64,000 bases of DNA from Parascedosporium putredinis (taxonomy: Eukaryota; Ascomycota; Sordariomycetes; Microascales; Microascaceae): assembly GCA_949357655.1 (NCBI GenBank), contig CASHTG010000009.1:372001-436000 (forward strand), written 5' to 3'. Under the pieces are notes generated by a model. That model was given only the letters and a program-made list of their open reading frames with translations. It was not told where the DNA came from and did no database searches. The translations under genes were made by a program, and so were the position numbers. Shown one piece after another: positions 49,287 to 62,280 of the stretch (its first letter is position 1; every line of letters begins with the position of its first letter).

Positions 49287-49992
49287 GCCCCCGGGGATGG
49301 ACCGCTGTGGGCTCGCTGGGCGTGCCCGTCACCGTTGGCCAACTCGTCAGAGAAAGAGTTGCTTCCGTCCCTCGTCAACACATTCATTTCTTCTTCCGTC
49401 TCTCACACATTCATTAGGGGATTTATTCTAGACTTGAAATCTTGTTTCCATTAGTTACACCGGTTTTTTTCTTTTTCATATCTGTTTTTCGGCGTGGTTT
49501 TCGTGTGCTTGTAACGATAGGTCGCATTCATTATTATATATATATCCCCGCACCAAGAGTGCAAGGAGAGAGGAACAAGGTAAAAGGAAAGAGGGCGGCA
49601 TCACTCATTTAGGATACACATATCCCTGCTTGGCCTTTTTGTTTTTGAAGAATGAACATGTGCTTGGAAAAGCACAAGATGCAATCGAAAAAGAGGATGA
49701 AATGAATATACGAATGAAAAAAAAAAAGAAAATGCATTTCCAACCCCCGTCCCGAAAAAGTCATGGCACCCAAGGCGCACATCCACGCGGCCCGCCACCT
49801 GCTTCTTCAAGAATGCTTTTTATGCGTGTTCAAAAACAAATTTCGTCTCATGAGGAGCGTCTCTCGCTCTCTCTCTTTCACTCTCTCTTTCATTATTTCT
49901 TATTCTCCCCTACCAAAAGCCAAGCCACGCCGAGAAGGAAAAAAAAAAAAGTCAGGCGACTGCAGCGCCTACTCTCTGTCCATGGGCTGTGC
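49287..49992. other. Convergent intergenic region between the secreted protein and PAQR genes
   Basis: About 700 bases containing the 3' ends of both genes. An AT-repeat (TATATATATA) lies near 49533-49546 and A runs near 49720. No gene seen. Confidence 0.5.
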
Positions 49993-51561
49993 CTAGTACA
50001 CGGGGCATCCGCTCTGCGCTCTCTGGAAAGCGTTGCTGAAAAACTGCTGCATGGCCGTGTAGTGGAAAAGGATGCCGCCAAGCACAGCCAAATGCCACAG
50101 GTTGTGGCTGCCGCCAACGTAGTCAAACATGCCGGGGCACCACCGCTCGGGGACCTTGCTGGCGTAGACGAGGGCGCCCACGAGGTAGACGAGGATGGAC
50201 TCGGCAATGGGCGAGTAGAACTCGTAGACGAAGTCGGGCCCGTGGGTGAACCAGAGCTGGAGGATGGGGAGGAAGCCGGTGGCGCCGAGGCCCACGTAAA
50301 ACGCCACGCGGAGCCAGGCCATATTGGCGTCGTTGAAGCGCGGGTTCCACGGGAGGATGACGCCGCCGAGGCCCAAAAGGTGGTGATGCTGAGGTAGATC
50401 CAGCGGCTCACGGGGTCGCAGTAAAGGCGGTCCACTCCGTCGTCATGATGGAGGCGGCGATGAGGACGCTGATGCCCGTGTAGTCGACGCAGGCGAAGAG
50501 CGAGATGGCGTCCACGTCGGCCACGGCGTTCATCGTGTGCCAGACGGTCGAGCACGCGAGGGTGAGGCACGCGGTGAAGAAGAAGACGGCGGCGATGAAG
50601 ATGTCGGTTTTGGAGCTGGTGGAGAAGTTGGGGCTCGTGGGGTAAAAGTACAGAGCGATCGAGAGCACGACGACGAAGCCGACGGCGTGGGACCAGATGT
50701 TGACGAGCTCGTTGGAGAGGCTGAACGCCGAGTATACGCAGTCCGTCTTGGTCTCGATGAAGCGGTAACCCTTGCGGATGTGGGGGTTGATCCTCCACGG
50801 CATGGGGAGGTCGTCGTAGTGTATTAACCGAGTTTCCCTCGCCCTGGCGATGGCGGTTTGGATGTGCTCTTCGAGGGACTCGGCGGCGCGCATAGCCCGC
50901 CCCATGCTCTCCTCCACCACCTCCTTGGCCCTCTCGAGGCTTCCGTTCACCGCATGGCGGCCCTCGTCTAGCAGTGCCGTGGCCGTGTCGGCGGCATTGG
51001 CAAGCCCTTGCTCCCTCAACTTGTACGCACGGCTTTCGAATTCGGTCAACATGCTATCGAGGAGCTCGATTCCGAGGCAGGCCTTCTCGTTGAGGCCTTC
51101 GGCAGCGGCGAGGGCATCGTTATATCGGCTCTCGAGCGTCTCGACCATGATGTGCAACCTTCTACGGCCGGCGCCAATTACCTCTTCCGAGGCAAAGAGC
51201 ACCTGGCGCGAATCTCCTGTAGGGTGGCAAATGCCTTAGAGATGCTCGAATCCACCTTGAGGTCCGCTTCGTTCTCGATCTGTTCTAGTCGTCGTTCTAG
51301 TTCGGTGAGGAAGATGGAGACCTAAAGTAAAGTGTTAGGAGACGGGCTGCTTTACTTGCAAAGAGGGTAGTCCGAAGAAGAGAGGAGGGGATGTCAGGCT
51401 CGGGCCAGGATTGGGTATGGACCTACCCTGAGCAACAGTCCCTCTTCGGTGTCTATGATCTGGTGGACTAGAGATTTCCTCCGAGGGATGAAAAACGAGT
51501 GCCGTCTTCGACGCCTGGGTCCGCTGAGGCTCGTAGAGCCTACATCTGTGCTAGTAGCCAT
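49993..51561 (-). CDS. PAQR/IZH-type seven-transmembrane receptor (hemolysin III superfamily), three frameshifts
   Basis: Member of the progestin/adiponectin receptor family, related to yeast IZH proteins that affect zinc and sterol homeostasis. Minus-strand exons 51561-51427 and 51321-49993. The N-terminal half is cytosolic and probably coiled-coil (VSIFLTELERRLEQIENEAD and later helices with repeated Glu, Ala and Arg). The membrane domain carries the PAQR marks: LSNELVNIWSH before helix 1, STVWH with the later DYTG, and the C-terminal pair in SHNLWHLAVLGGILFH, the expected zinc-binding His set. Breaks fall at 51202-51205, 50423-50425 and 50375-50378, each explained by one missing base; for example FYCDPVSRWIYLS and LGLGGVILPW sit in different frames. 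With three bases the CDS is 1467 nt (488 aa). The long N-terminus is closer to yeast Izh3 than to the short Izh1/2/4; that paralogue call is an inference. Confidence 0.87.
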
Positions 51562-54184
51562 GGCCGCCCCATCTTCAGAGGGGGAGAAGCGCAGCCGGTG
51601 GGCATTGTGGAGAGTTCGGAAGAAAGATCCATAGTGTACGATGTGCAAAGGAATGACGAGGTAGGTAAAAAAGATGTTAGAGCCCAGAGGGGGCTGTTTA
51701 GGTACGATCGAGGGTGGGATTAGGAGCTGTGGACCTGAATATCGGCCATACGGTTCGACAAAGGCTGCCCGAGACGAGGTAATATGCAGGAGGCGTGGTG
51801 TGGGTGAACGTGTGCGAACGACGCCGCAATTGGCGCAGACGTTCAGGAACACGAAGCGAGACGTTGGTCGCCCAGTTGTTGTAGACCTTCAATCCACTTC
51901 CAATCGATCCGAGATTTCTTGCCTCAAAACAGGAAGGAAAAACCAAGAGTAGGAGCCTCCAAGCACCGATTTATGCTTCAGGTAAAGGCGTTCGGTTCTA
52001 GAGGAGCGATGTTCGAGGATCGAGGGACTGATGGACTATTGGGAACACGGCAAAGACAAGCGCGAGACGTCGATCAACTTGTTTGGTTCACTCGGGTTTC
52101 GGGGAATGCGCTCAAGTGGAAATTCGGCGCAATGCGTTAAGAAAAAAAAAAAAGCGGAACGAGGGCCCGGACGGAAGCGATTAAATTTGTATAGATGCTT
52201 TGTTTTCTTTGTTTTTTTTTTAAAGAAGGAAAAACCAAGGGACAAAAGACCGAAGATTGGTTTGTCAAGCCTTGCTGTGGCTTTGGCAGGGCGCTGTCGG
52301 AAGGATGGGAGGGAGAAAATAGTACCGATCACAGGGAGGAAGATGGAAAGGATTGATGGTAGCCAGGGCTTGGCTTAAAGGGGGCGAGAGAAGAAAGGGT
52401 TCAAGGAACTCGACGGCTTGTTAGGATTACGCTGCCGAACGTCCAAGGAGAGGGGAATACACAGAAGGAAGCGGAGCGTCCTTCGGGATTACCGCGTCGG
52501 GATGAAGAGGTGGAGATGGGGAGGGGAATGGAGAAAGAGGGGCTTCAACGGATAATGCCTCAAAAGGAACAGAAGAAAAAAGTGATTCTGATATTTCGAG
52601 AAGACCTGCAGAGGGTTGAGAGCGAGGTTTCGGGCTGCAGGCTTATTATTGTTGAAGGCTTGAGAAGTCTCAAGAAGTGGGGGCGCGCGGGCTTGGCTTG
52701 GGATCTTGATCCGCCACAACGACAAACTACGAAGTAGATACGCCAGAGTCGAAGGCTAACTCGCCCTTGCTTCGGCCTCAGTGTGGGTGAACGGGAAGGA
52801 GATGGGAGTGAGAGAAGGAACAATAAGAAACAAAAACCTGTTAAAATTTGCGGCTCTGGACCTTTTACACGAAAGAATGGGAAGAAAAAGAGAGCACTGA
52901 GCACTGGAAAAAGAATCAAAGCCCGTTCGCTCTCTGCTTGATTGGGATTCAAATCAATGAAGCGATGGAGATGATCCCCAGGAACGGCCAAGTTCGGCGG
53001 GCGGAAATTGGCGGGTGACCATCCACTTTCCCCTTTCCGTGCATCGAGCCTGCTGGGCCCAATAGGCTCGGTGCCCCATGTCGAAATTTGTGGGCTCGGG
53101 GCACTCGCCAAGAGAAACACTCGTAGCGCCTCTTCACCCAAGCGGGAATTCGGATCAGGATCCTTCCCTGTGATGGAGGCTCGGCATGGCAAGAAAGTAC
53201 GTACGCCAGAATACTTACTCGACGCCTTCTCCTGCGGGGGAGAGGGCATTGGACAGATGATTCTCCTCCACTCACATCAATTGATCATACACGAGCATCC
53301 TAGCCCCTTTCCGATAGACCAGTTGAAGACATGAGAAGTGTTAACACACATGAGAGAATATCGCCAATGCACTGTGCGCTCCTTCGCACAAGGTTTGAAT
53401 CAAGTCCCGTCAGCTTCTCAACCAGTGGTCTCGAATCTTTCCTTTTTTCACAAGCGGTCCGCGACAGGCCTCTACATCCCGCATCCCAGCGATTCTCAAC
53501 ATTTAAATCCTGGACCAAAAAGGGAACATTGAAAGCCCTGTGGCGGGCGGTCTTGTTTGGTGCCCCGTCATCGGTCTCGGGAAAGAAGAAGGTTTGGGCC
53601 CGTCTCAGGTACTCGCGATGCAGTAGACGGCTTCTTGACCGATTCTGTACTAGTACAAAGAGCGACCCTCAACTGTTCGCTGCTGCTGTGCAACAAGGGA
53701 TCGACAGGCAAAGGGATTGGTGGGGCGGGGAGGCGTCTTGGCAGCTTGGTCCAATTGAACGGTTGCGACGGCCGAGGTTCCAGAAAATATTGTTGCTTCC
53801 CATATTAGCTTACGTGGGCAAGTGGGCAAGCGGGCATGGTCGCCGCCCTTGTCGGGAAGCAAGGAACCAACGCTCCTTCACCCGAACTTGGCCCGAGCTG
53901 CAAGGTCGAGACTCAAGAATGCCTCGATTGGGGATGGGGCGAAGCTTCCTTTCAGGTTTTGGCGGTGAAACGGGGCACAATCCGCTCTTTCAACCTCAAG
54001 AGGCAGACGGCCAAGCAAACAGCCAACAGAAAGTGCTACGCGATTCTTTCGGTATTCCTGTCAAATTGAGCAACGCACCACTCCCATCATCACAGGACAT
54101 TCACCACGATCCACGTTTTGCGCAATCAAACTTCGAAAGGGAAGAAAATAGAATACGAGCCACGAATCGCTCCAAGTCAACACA
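51562..54184. other. Divergent intergenic region between the PAQR and THO5 genes
   Basis: Upstream region of both genes. Purine-rich plus-strand blocks at 52140-52155 and 52500-52560 give the PAQR coding strand CT-rich stretches. An unexplained 296-codon open frame (53331-54221, +) occupies the right part and overlaps the THO5 start in another frame. Confidence 0.45.
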
Positions 54185-55030
54185 ATGGCCATCGATCAGA
54201 TCGTCACCGAACCCAGCCTAGGTGCTGTTCTCCAGATCGCAGCCCACGCACGCGACCAGGCCGCCGATCTCCTCACCCTCCTCTCCGATACAATTCAGTC
54301 TGACGCGGGCTCCCTCACGCCCGAAGCGCAAGCCAACGTCTTGAAGCAGCAGAAGCTCATGTTCACCAACATTGCACACCTGCGCGGTCTCCACCGCGTC
54401 GCCAATCTCGAGGCCCGTGAGACCAAGGCCTCGACGGCAGAGGCAAGGCAAGAAGTCGATCGTCTGCACCTGCAGCTCCAGAATCTCTACTACGAGCAGC
54501 GACATCTTGGTGGCGAAATCTCTGCTTGCGAGTCCTACGAGTATGTCCCCCTCAAGCTCTTCTTCCTTTTTCTCTCTTCCCAAGTAGGGGCCAGGCACCA
54601 GGGCAACGCCTTTGACCGTTCGATTCATGTCGTCGAGATTTGTCCGGCTAACATGAAGCAGTCACAAATACACGCAGCTGCCCCTTATACCCGCCGAAGA
54701 GTTCCTCGAGCAGCACCCGGAGCATGCGGACGCAGATGAGAATGCCCTGATGGTCGCTCGAATCGACCACGAGCGACGCGAGCGTGAGACTCTCGAGCAG
54801 CAAAGGCAAGAACTTTTGAAACGCAAAGCCAAACTCATCGCCGAGAATAAGAAGCGAAAGGATGATTTGGCCAACCTTGATAAAGACCTCGAAAGGTTCA
54901 TCGACGTACGTGGATTTCCTTGCCCCTCCCGTATCCCCTCCGTATTCTGCGCATACGTAATGGCTAACGTAAGGAATGAATGATATAGGCTGCCAAGCCC
55001 ATCCAGAAGCGTTTTGAAAAGGTCGTCTAA
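54185..55030 (+). CDS. THO5: THO complex subunit 5 (Fms-interacting protein family)
   Basis: Subunit of the nuclear THO/TREX complex, coupling transcription to mRNA export. Exons 54185-54540, 54662-54905 and 54989-55030; total 642 nt (213 aa), intact. The family core is clear: EARQEVDRLHLQLQNLYYEQ, then HLGGEISACESYEHKY (phase-2 intron; spliced residue is Asp), PLIPAEEFLEQHPEHAD, and the helical ENKKRKDDLANLDKDLERFID, ending in AAKPIQKRFEKVV. Most of the protein should be coiled coil. Length fits fungal members, which lack the long C-terminal part of animal THOC5. The exon 3 acceptor is TATAG. The name THO5 is by family; budding yeast has no clear orthologue. Confidence 0.92.
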
Positions 55031-55437
55031 GCCTCCGCTAGCACCTCAACTACCACATTCCCAAACGTGACTACCTTCCTCCCGCGGATGTCCGTCTTGC
55101 CCTTGACTCCCTGTTGGCTCACCGCTGCGATTTCTATACCGTAAACCAGTTTTCCTGTTGGTGGAAGGTGTCCTCCGGATTGTGTTACCCACGTCATATG
55201 TGCCGAACCCCCTCGAGGGCCCCTCTTGCGCACCAAGCCTAGCCATCTCGCGGTGACTAAAATCAACCCATGGAAAACCGCGTTCCAAACTCAAACTCAC
55301 CTCCCTCCCCAAGCCACCCTGATTACGCAGTGCTTGTCTCGGAACCACCAGCCGCAATACGATGCCCTTCGTCATACATCATACGAAAGCAGGCCATATC
55401 CAGTCTACGCCCTTCGTCTAAACAAGTCCTAAAGTTA

Positions 55438-55448
55438 CCCTAACCCTA
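55438..55448. repeat. Short telomere-like motif (CCCTAACCCTA)
   Basis: Just under two units of the fungal telomere repeat, 400 bases downstream of THO5. It is too short to show a former chromosome end. CCCTAA boxes also occur in fungal promoters. Confidence 0.6.
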
Positions 55449-58400
55449 GACTGGGCCCAAGGAATCGATCCTTTGACGGCAGACCTTTTGTTTCGGATCC
55501 TATATGGACTAGACAAGATAGATGGACATGCCGGCGATGGCATCCGCAAGACCACTACACCTGAAGCACGGCCTTCGCTTTATCATGGAACTCCAGGCGA
55601 TGAGGATTATGAGTCTTCACTACAATGAAACGTGCAGATAACTATCCCCGCTTCTATCTTGGCACGACTCGAGAGATACGCATCATATACTACACCAGGT
55701 CTAGATCTCGGCTAAGCCCAGATATCAAACTACTGAATCGGTCTGCGCCTTTGCATCTGAATTGCATCTTCTTCAAAGTCACTACTCGGGTGGACCCTGT
55801 GTCTTCAATGCACCACAGTAAGTCGGATGGCAGGCTGAAGAAACGTGGGCATGAACGGTACCGTCCCGTCTAGGTTTGGATTGCTATACGTCGAGTGGTT
55901 TGAGTGCCTACCGTGCCTCGACTACGCCGAGGCAAAGCCTAGAGCTTTGCGATTGACGAAGCTTTCTCCTCGCCATAGGACGGCTCGGACAGTTTTGTCA
56001 CGTCCATGCGGCGATACAACGTTGTGATGACAGCCAGCGAAGGCTAAGAGTAGAAGAACAGCCTCGAGATATTGATAGCTAGCTAGATAAATGAGAAACA
56101 GAACCGATAAATTCATTGTTGAGCTTGCTCGATTTACGTTTACTACGGGCTTGGAGACACGTTAAGGAGCAGGCAATAGGTGTAGAAAATGGTGCTACAA
56201 GTTAGCTTTCTACTCATCCATAGGCACCACGAGGTAACTGAGCAAGCAACCTGGAAGGTGCATCTAGACACCAGAGAGATCCAATCCAATCTAAGAACTG
56301 ACCCAGCTCGTCGGTCTTGGAACCCCTTGCAACCGAAACAACAGCTGTGGACTTGTCACTGAAAGGCCCAAGTTTTACTATTCCTTCGTTGATCCCCCTC
56401 TCGCCTCAGACGCAGAACCTCAGTCCGCCTAATCTTTTCAGGCTGAGGCTGCAGGGGCCTGGGTGAGATCCGATATTCCTTCCAGCAAGAATATATCGCT
56501 TGCTCTAGGATCTAGTCTTAGAAAGAGGGTACTTGCACGTAGCCCCCAGCCAACACTCCGCTCCAGCGATGCTACGCGGATCGGAGACAACGTTGGTCAA
56601 ATCTTTGCGACTCGGTCTGCGGCGCATCCTCCATCACTTGAACCGCGAGACTTGCAGCAACCACCTGCCACTTTCCCGCGTCCCTATAAACCAGATCTCG
56701 CGTAGAACCAGTGCACTGACCGAGGGGTTTCTTTTACCAAGAAGTGTCCTTCACCATCAACAGAGCTATGGGCATTGTGCCACCTGGTGATATCATAGCC
56801 ATCTCGGGAACTAATGGTTTGAGGCCGGAAGACTTGCCAGCTGGGCTCATCTACTCATCCGTGTCAGCGACGCACAGGTGGCCGCATTGAACAACATATG
56901 GACTCCTATCTATTACCTATCGCTTGTATCAGAACGGATTGCACAATACTTTTTTCTTTTCTTGTATTATCTTGTTACCAGCGTTTCGGTTAATCTTTCC
57001 ATCAAGGGCCAGATGAAAAAAAAAAAAACTTCTGGGCGACGCATTTTCTTTAAACCCATGCAGGCCAAGACGACAAGCTCTCAAGAGTCTTGGCTCCCCG
57101 CAAGTGGCGATGCCCCGTGAACAGGAACACCTCTCCCCCACCTTGACAGGTAGTGGGGGTTGTTTGGGATGCCCTCATCATTCCGGCTTGACCCGAGATG
57201 GCTGTCAAGGACGAAGTAGAAGAGACGGCGTCCTAGATGAGAGTGAGAGAGGGAGCGAGGCCTCGTCCACACACCATCTCCCTCCCTCCGTTCGATAAAG
57301 CACGGAAGAGCAGCGTTTGCCCGTTGAATTGTCCTCTTGGGGAGCTTCAAGAAGAGTCCCTTTCTCCCCGGGTTCGTCCCCAATGCGCGAGACAAGGCCA
57401 AGAGCATTGGTTCTTCGATCGGCAGCGAGGTGGGCCTTTAGCTACATCATCCTGCATCGTCACTACTCCTCGGGGTAGACAGGGGGTGGAGAACCCTCGT
57501 TCTTTCTTGTTATCTCCCACTGCGCTATTACCGCCCAACGTGCTTGTCATGGATCAGTCATGTGTCTCGTCTTTCTAGGATAGAAGCACTTCCCCGATGC
57601 TCCAGTCAGAGCTGGGCTCTTTTGACATGTGCTATTTGCAAAGAGTGCAGATGCATTTGTTATCCGCTACGCGCGCTTATCCTAATTACACTAAATGAGA
57701 AGGAGAAAATATCGAAGCAGGAGCAAAGATAACGGATTGACTTGATTAACATCCGTTTTCACTTAGGATGGCAGCAAGCATCTTTTTGGGGGAAGCGACA
57801 GAGCGACGGGTCATCTGCTCATCAGGGGTCCATGATGGGAATCGAGCAGCAGATGAGAGAGCAGCAGCAGCAGACAGGGCTGCGGGATCTGGGGAGATTT
57901 GAACCAGCCAGTCCCGGGCCGAATCCACAAGGCGTGGCCCTGGGATCGACCCTGGCTGGGATGGTCGAATCAGACCAATGGTAAGCGAGTTTAAAACCAC
58001 AACCCGCGCCTGTGGTTTTTGTCCAGTCTTCTCAAATTGGGTAATATTGATCGTCTTTTTTTCTTTCCATCTTTCTCGTCCTGTTTTTTTTCAACCGTGG
58101 TGGTTGGTGTGTCGATGTGGCCCCCTCATTGCGCCCGACCTTTCCCTGTTCGCCTAGTTAACGCCCACCTACACTAGGGATCATTTCTTGGAGAAAAATA
58201 ATTTTTAAAGAAAGGGAGAAGACGCCAAAAAGAAAGAAAAAGAAAAATAGACTACATTCCGCACCTACAAGTACCACAAGGGTGGTTGTCGACTGGACCC
58301 TTGGAGAACGAGGGTGCGAAAACGTGTGCCGGGTGATTGGGGGCGTGGGCCTGGTGAGAGCGGCCCAATGGTCGAGAGAGCCGCGCCCAGCAAGATCATC

Positions 58401-61400
58401 TGAACTGTCCTTCTTTTTTTTTTTCTTCTTCTCTACGGTCCTTGTAATCAACACGGGCCCTCTTGCGAACACACGTCCCGAGACTGTACTGAGAGAGAAT
58501 TCCGCCTTGCCGTTCACCAGAATCCAAAGGAAGGTACTGCACTATTATGCCATGCCATGCCATCAGTCCATGCCGGGGTTCGTTGAGCCGTCGTTGATGG
58601 CGCCTTACCACTAGTTCATTGTTATTTCCATAGTCCGTAACCATACGGATGGATCAATTGGGTGTTTCAAGGTTACATCCGAATCCTACTCAGGGTTCTA
58701 TTGGGGGCTAGTTAATTTGCTTTTCTAAGAATGAAGAATGGTCGGTTCGAGCTATTGTCATTACCGTACATGCAATTTCTGCTTTACGCTGGCGAGTCTG
58801 CCTCTTGCGGTGACATTGATCCATGTCGACATGGAGCAACTGTGACAAGCTTCATCCACTTACAGATTTGTTTCACCACGAGCATGGGGAACATGGTTCG
58901 CTTCAAAAGGGAAGCAAGTGCATTTTTCTTTTAAAATCTAGACTATTCGAAGCAAGCATCTCCACGACTCTCGTTTCCTTTGCCCTTTCTTCTTAGACAG
59001 GGGAAAGCGCAGAGATTCCTTCTTCAAGTAGTTTGTGCTATTGAAGCAAAGTGTGTGCGCTATGCCGTTGGAGGTCTGAGGCGGGCGCGTCAAGATCCAG
59101 ACTTGATCGGTTAGCTCTTGGCCTAACGATTGCCGGCCACTTACACGAGGAATTTTGGGGTCACTTTTTGTTTCCAGCCCTTTTTTCTTTTTTTCTTCTC
59201 TCTCCTTGTTCGCTTTTATTAGCTAGTGTAGTCTTGGTGCCGAAAGAAGTCGCCGATTGGTGTCCAAGCACTCTCAATATCCGAATTGGTCAACCGTCAT
59301 CGGTAGCATGTATGCAGTACTTGCTGCCTCGTATTTGTTCTCCCCTCATGAGCGGTCACTAAAACCGACTGGAAGGGTCGCTGCGAAGAAGGGGGTTGTT
59401 TGAGCAAAGCAGAGCCGAAGATCAAAGCCATCCAATGGCGGTTATGTTTTCAATGAGAATGTTCCTTCTGATGGTCGCGTTGCATTCTCCTCTCCAACGA
59501 CCGTGGCGTTCTCCAGTATGATTGCCGAAGAGATGAAATGATAAAAGGGAGCATGGGCTTGAAACGAAGCCATCGTCAAATGGATGACAATTTCTGCCTT
59601 GTTCATTGGGGGTTCGAGGGCCATGGGGCCATGGATCAAATGGCTTGATTGAGTCTCCAGCATCAACTGGTCAAGCCTAGAAGGTTTAGCTTTTAGTTGG
59701 AGACAAGGGCTCGAGACTATTGACGGCCACATGTTTGACCCCGCTAGGGATTGTTTAGGGCTACTCTTTTACAGGCAAATACTTTTTACTTTATTAGACA
59801 AGAGGCATTAGTGAAACGGAGCAAGAGTGTGGTGGAGGGAAGACAAGAGAAGAGGACCCATAGATGTCACTCACTGCGCCTTCCCAAGGGTATAATGCGG
59901 TAATGCGGAATAGGATCTAATGAGTATTATATTATTGAGAAGTACTATGCAGAGATGCGAAGCAAACACGAGGATTCCTTCAGCAACCCGCCGAGGGCTT
60001 GGAGGTCCTTGCGGTTGGGCATGGGAACTCTGGACCGCAGGAGGATTTGTCGCTCGGTGCCGTCGACCGTCAAACCTCTGCGCCTCCATCAAGACGAGGA
60101 CAGACGCGTGTCGTGAAGAAGAACAGCCAACAAGACTGTTCCATGGGTCAGTAACACATCGATTGGTGGCAAAAGCAAGCAATTTTCTGATTGACAGATT
60201 TCATTGACCAAAGAGACTGAGCCCCCTTTTTTCTTCCCCATCACCTAATTAGATGCAGGCTTGTGCAATATCGGCCCTGGCTGGGCCAAAGGGTTGATGG
60301 ATGAAACCACCGTAGGTGAATGGGGAGCCACCATGAATGACTCGACGCCAGTGAACCTTGGGCCTTTCGTTCAATGTTCTCATTGAAGAGTGTAGAACGT
60401 GGCAGTGGAACCAGCGCTTCTCAAAGTGTTGATATGGCGCGCAGACCCCCAACACATGGTGGGTCGCTCTGTCATCCAGCAAAGGAGGAGTTTTCCTTGG
60501 GTTCTTTTCTTCCTTTCTGTCTTTTTTCCTTCTTTTTTTTTCCTTCTTTTTTTCTGCCTCTCCCCTCCTTGGAGAAGGTCCCTGGCAGGGAGGATGTTAC
60601 CAAAAAAGTCGCCTTGTGCGAGATTAAGCAAAAATCGCGCTCGTCGAGGGGTGCGAGATCGCCCTTTACCGTGGCTGAGTCCTCTCCGTCCTGCAGAACG
60701 GTAGCCGAATGTGGGTGTGCTCTGTGCCACATGGAGGGCAAGAGACCAGCCTATTGGGCGCTCATCAATCTCCGATCCGGTCTACCACCAGATCCGGTAA
60801 ACAGCTCATCGATGCTCCACTTCGGACCGGCCCTCAGGAAACAAAGAAGAAAAAAAGAAAAAAGGAAAGAGGGAGGCCGATGCGGTGTACATCATGGATG
60901 GATTGTGAGCAAACTTGGTTTCCCAATTGCCCCTTGCTAATAGTCTCGGTTCGGTAGACGGTCCCCTTGTGCCCCCACCACCATTCCATTACTGTCATTC
61001 TACCGTTTCGATCCTCTTCTGTATCGTCGAGGGAGACAGTTAGCTATGGGTGGTTGGTTTTCCAGTTGGGGTAATAGTCGCGGAGAAAGTGAAAGGGAAT
61101 AAAGAACAAATGGGTGAAGAATGAAGGGAAAAGAGAGGGGGGAAACGAGGATTGGGCTGAGAAGACGATGGTCTGCCAGAGATGCCGCAATTTCCCGTCC
61201 CGCATGTGGTGGAAGCTGCCACGATCACGGGAAGCAAGGGGAGCGAAAGTATCGCCCACCGGTAGTGCTCAGGCCAAATACAAAGACGAGCCCTTCATTC
61301 GCCGTGCTAAAATAGCGTTGCTTCCCCAGTCGTTGCCCCCTCCCCTTCCCTCCTCCCCGCCCCTCCCACTTAGCTTTGGATCAATGGTTGCCCTGGCGCG

Positions 61401-62239
61401 TTTTCAAGGGATATTGGTCTGAAGTATCGGTATGCAGCATTCCAAAGGGGGAGATGGTCACTGTCTGCCTTGCGCTGCCGTATCGCAACTTGCGGCGCAA
61501 CGCTATGGTTAGCGTTCTCTGCTTTAAATTGCCCCCTGGAGACAAGGTTGGTTGGCTGGTGGTGGAGGTGGAGTGTAAAATAGATGAATTGTGAAGCGAG
61601 AAAACGGCCTGTTCGAGATTCCGTTCGGGTTATTTGTTCGTCACTCCGAGTCCCGGCCTCCTTGCCTTTTACCGTTTTGTAACGAAACCCATGCTGAGCG
61701 GCTGTGGTTGACCCTTGTCCCGGAGAACACCATCAACACAACAACATTCCATTTGATGTTGCCGTTTATTAACAGAGTACCTCCAGGAAGCAAGGTCCAG
61801 CCCCGTTTCGTTTCCCGTGGTACCAAGCCCACACATTCAAGTTGCTGCACCAGAGCCTCGAACGAGTGACACGGGATTGTTCTTTTTTCTCGAGGAAAAA
61901 AAAAAAGAAGACCATGTTTCCCTGCTCTCCCTGTCATCCAGATCCGGGTACTGGCCATAACACAAGCCTGGGTTGGGTCTAGAGCAGGTGGCCGAGGTGC
62001 CTGCTTCATCCCTTCCTCACCTCTACTCTCTTTCCTCCACACACCCCCGGATGGCTCTCATCCTATAGAGCTCCATGAGGGTATGGCAAAGATCGTTCAA
62101 TGTTCCTTCCTCACCTTTCCTGCTCCAGTCGTGACCCCTGCAAACCCTCTGGGTTCCCTTAATTAAGGCTTCCCTCAGGCTTACTTGATTGTCCGTGATC
62201 TTTGCGCCAGCCCCCATCCACACACCCCACCACCACACC

Positions 62240-62280
62240 TGGCTCTCTCTCTCTCTTTTTTTTTTTTTTCTTTTTTCTCA
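62240..62280 (+). promoter_or_regulatory. CT repeat and T13-14 run upstream of the glycosyltransferase gene
   Basis: CTCTCTCTCTCTC followed by a T run, about 270-300 bases before the ATG at 62546. Such tracts precede several genes in this window. Confidence 0.35.

Noticed and set aside
57886..57915. Reverse-strand B-box-like GGTTCAAATCTC
   Set aside because: The T-stem does not pair and no anticodon arm could be placed.
59448..60383. Inverted words TTCAATGAGAA at 59448 and its complement at 60372
   Set aside because: The match stops after about 11 bases and flanks do not align, so it is not a terminal inverted repeat of an element.
60249..60482. Minus-strand RWFHCHVLHS, reminiscent of a laccase copper motif
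   Set aside because: Only this one His-Cys-His piece fits; the other copper motifs and any extended similarity are absent, so chance is likelier.
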